From contig JAILWY010000014.1 of the NCBI GenBank assembly GCA_022113835.1, forward strand, positions 12,521,501-12,585,500: a DNA stretch of 64,000 nucleotides. Direction: 5' to 3'. How positions within the stretch are numbered: the stretch's first letter is position 1; the number at the start of each line of letters is the position of its first letter. The notes under the pieces were generated by a model. The model worked only from the letters and a program-made list of their open reading frames with translations. It was not told the origin of the DNA and did no database searches. The position numbers were made by a program, and so were the translations under genes. Below are positions 63,521 to 64,000 of this stretch, piece after piece. The DNA is from Atopsyche davidsoni. Its lineage: Eukaryota; Arthropoda; Insecta; Trichoptera; Hydrobiosidae.

Positions 63521-64000
63521 CTCTCGTCTCGGGCGGGTGCGCGTGCTTGCCCCGCGAAGTTGCGGCGACGCCGTGCATGTAAAGCGACACCTCCGAGGAG
63601 CGGCCCGCCACGCCACAGCACTTCGCCACGGATGAACTCCGCGTCCTTAAATATTCATTGAGATTTTGCGATGAAATAATGCAAGATTTTAGTACTGTTA
63701 TAGTACTTTTACACCATTATATCGTGACGTATGTGCAGTCGGGAAACATTAGTAAAATGTAACATTTTTCTTATTATTTTTATCCTTAATTTGACTGCCC
63801 AAGTACTCAAGTATATAGGCCAATGTCTATATATTGATTAGCGGTATTATTTTTTTTTAAGTAAACTTCGCGGATGCTATTTTTCAACCACAAAGTTTTT
63901 TTGTAGTAAAATAATGTTAATACCCAAAATTATTTTTTATAAAGATCGAGAACATGATCTTATTATGTCTTAAGCAGTTAAATGAATCATCCGCTCAGAC
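63521..64000. other. non-coding: GC-rich tail then AT-rich DNA
   Basis: GC-rich to about 63640 and AT-rich to the end of the window. No feature is recognised. Confidence 0.5.

Overview
The window looks like nuclear genomic DNA of an insect, most probably a moth or butterfly. This is judged only from base composition, the many overlapping short reading frames, tRNA-derived SINE relics and splice-like signals, not from any recognised gene. No operon-like gene packing, ribosome binding site pattern, rRNA, tRNA gene or CRISPR array was seen. The longest open frame is 214 codons (12562-13206). Neither it nor any other long frame reads like a known protein, so I regard the window as essentially non-coding: a gene desert or the inside of one or more very large introns.

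Layout. AT-rich stretches of 0.3-1.5 kb alternate with GC-rich, CpG-containing blocks of 0.1-3 kb. The longest GC-mixed blocks are about 10080-13820, 20350-22880, 27920-30180, 32340-34500, 55880-58680 and 60480-63640. Many of these blocks contain TTTAT- and TAAT-type motifs, a texture often seen in conserved non-coding DNA around insect developmental regulators; conservation cannot be tested from one sequence. Short tandem repeats and G/C-run arrays sit inside or beside the GC blocks, with a notable nine-copy GCCCCC array at 62919-62972.

The most gene-like signals are small. A 54-nt candidate exon at 36922-36975 has a good acceptor and donor. Its first six bases also rebuild a splice donor, so it could be a cassette microexon or a recursive-splicing exon. 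A GC-rich candidate terminal exon at 17776-17879 has a pyrimidine-rich acceptor, a coding-like third-position pattern, a stop codon, and AATAAA about 50 bp downstream. Several back-to-back acceptor/donor sites (21343, 24897, 49520, 50500) would be natural if the window is one long + strand intron, though their number is close to chance.

Mobile-element signals are a near-perfect 182-bp hairpin palindrome (36210-36391, two 90-bp arms with no mismatch and a 2-nt centre) bracketed by a 15-bp direct repeat, two decayed tRNA-derived SINE heads (about 1955 and 31849), and a diverged local duplication at 52513-52718. No transposase or reverse transcriptase was found.
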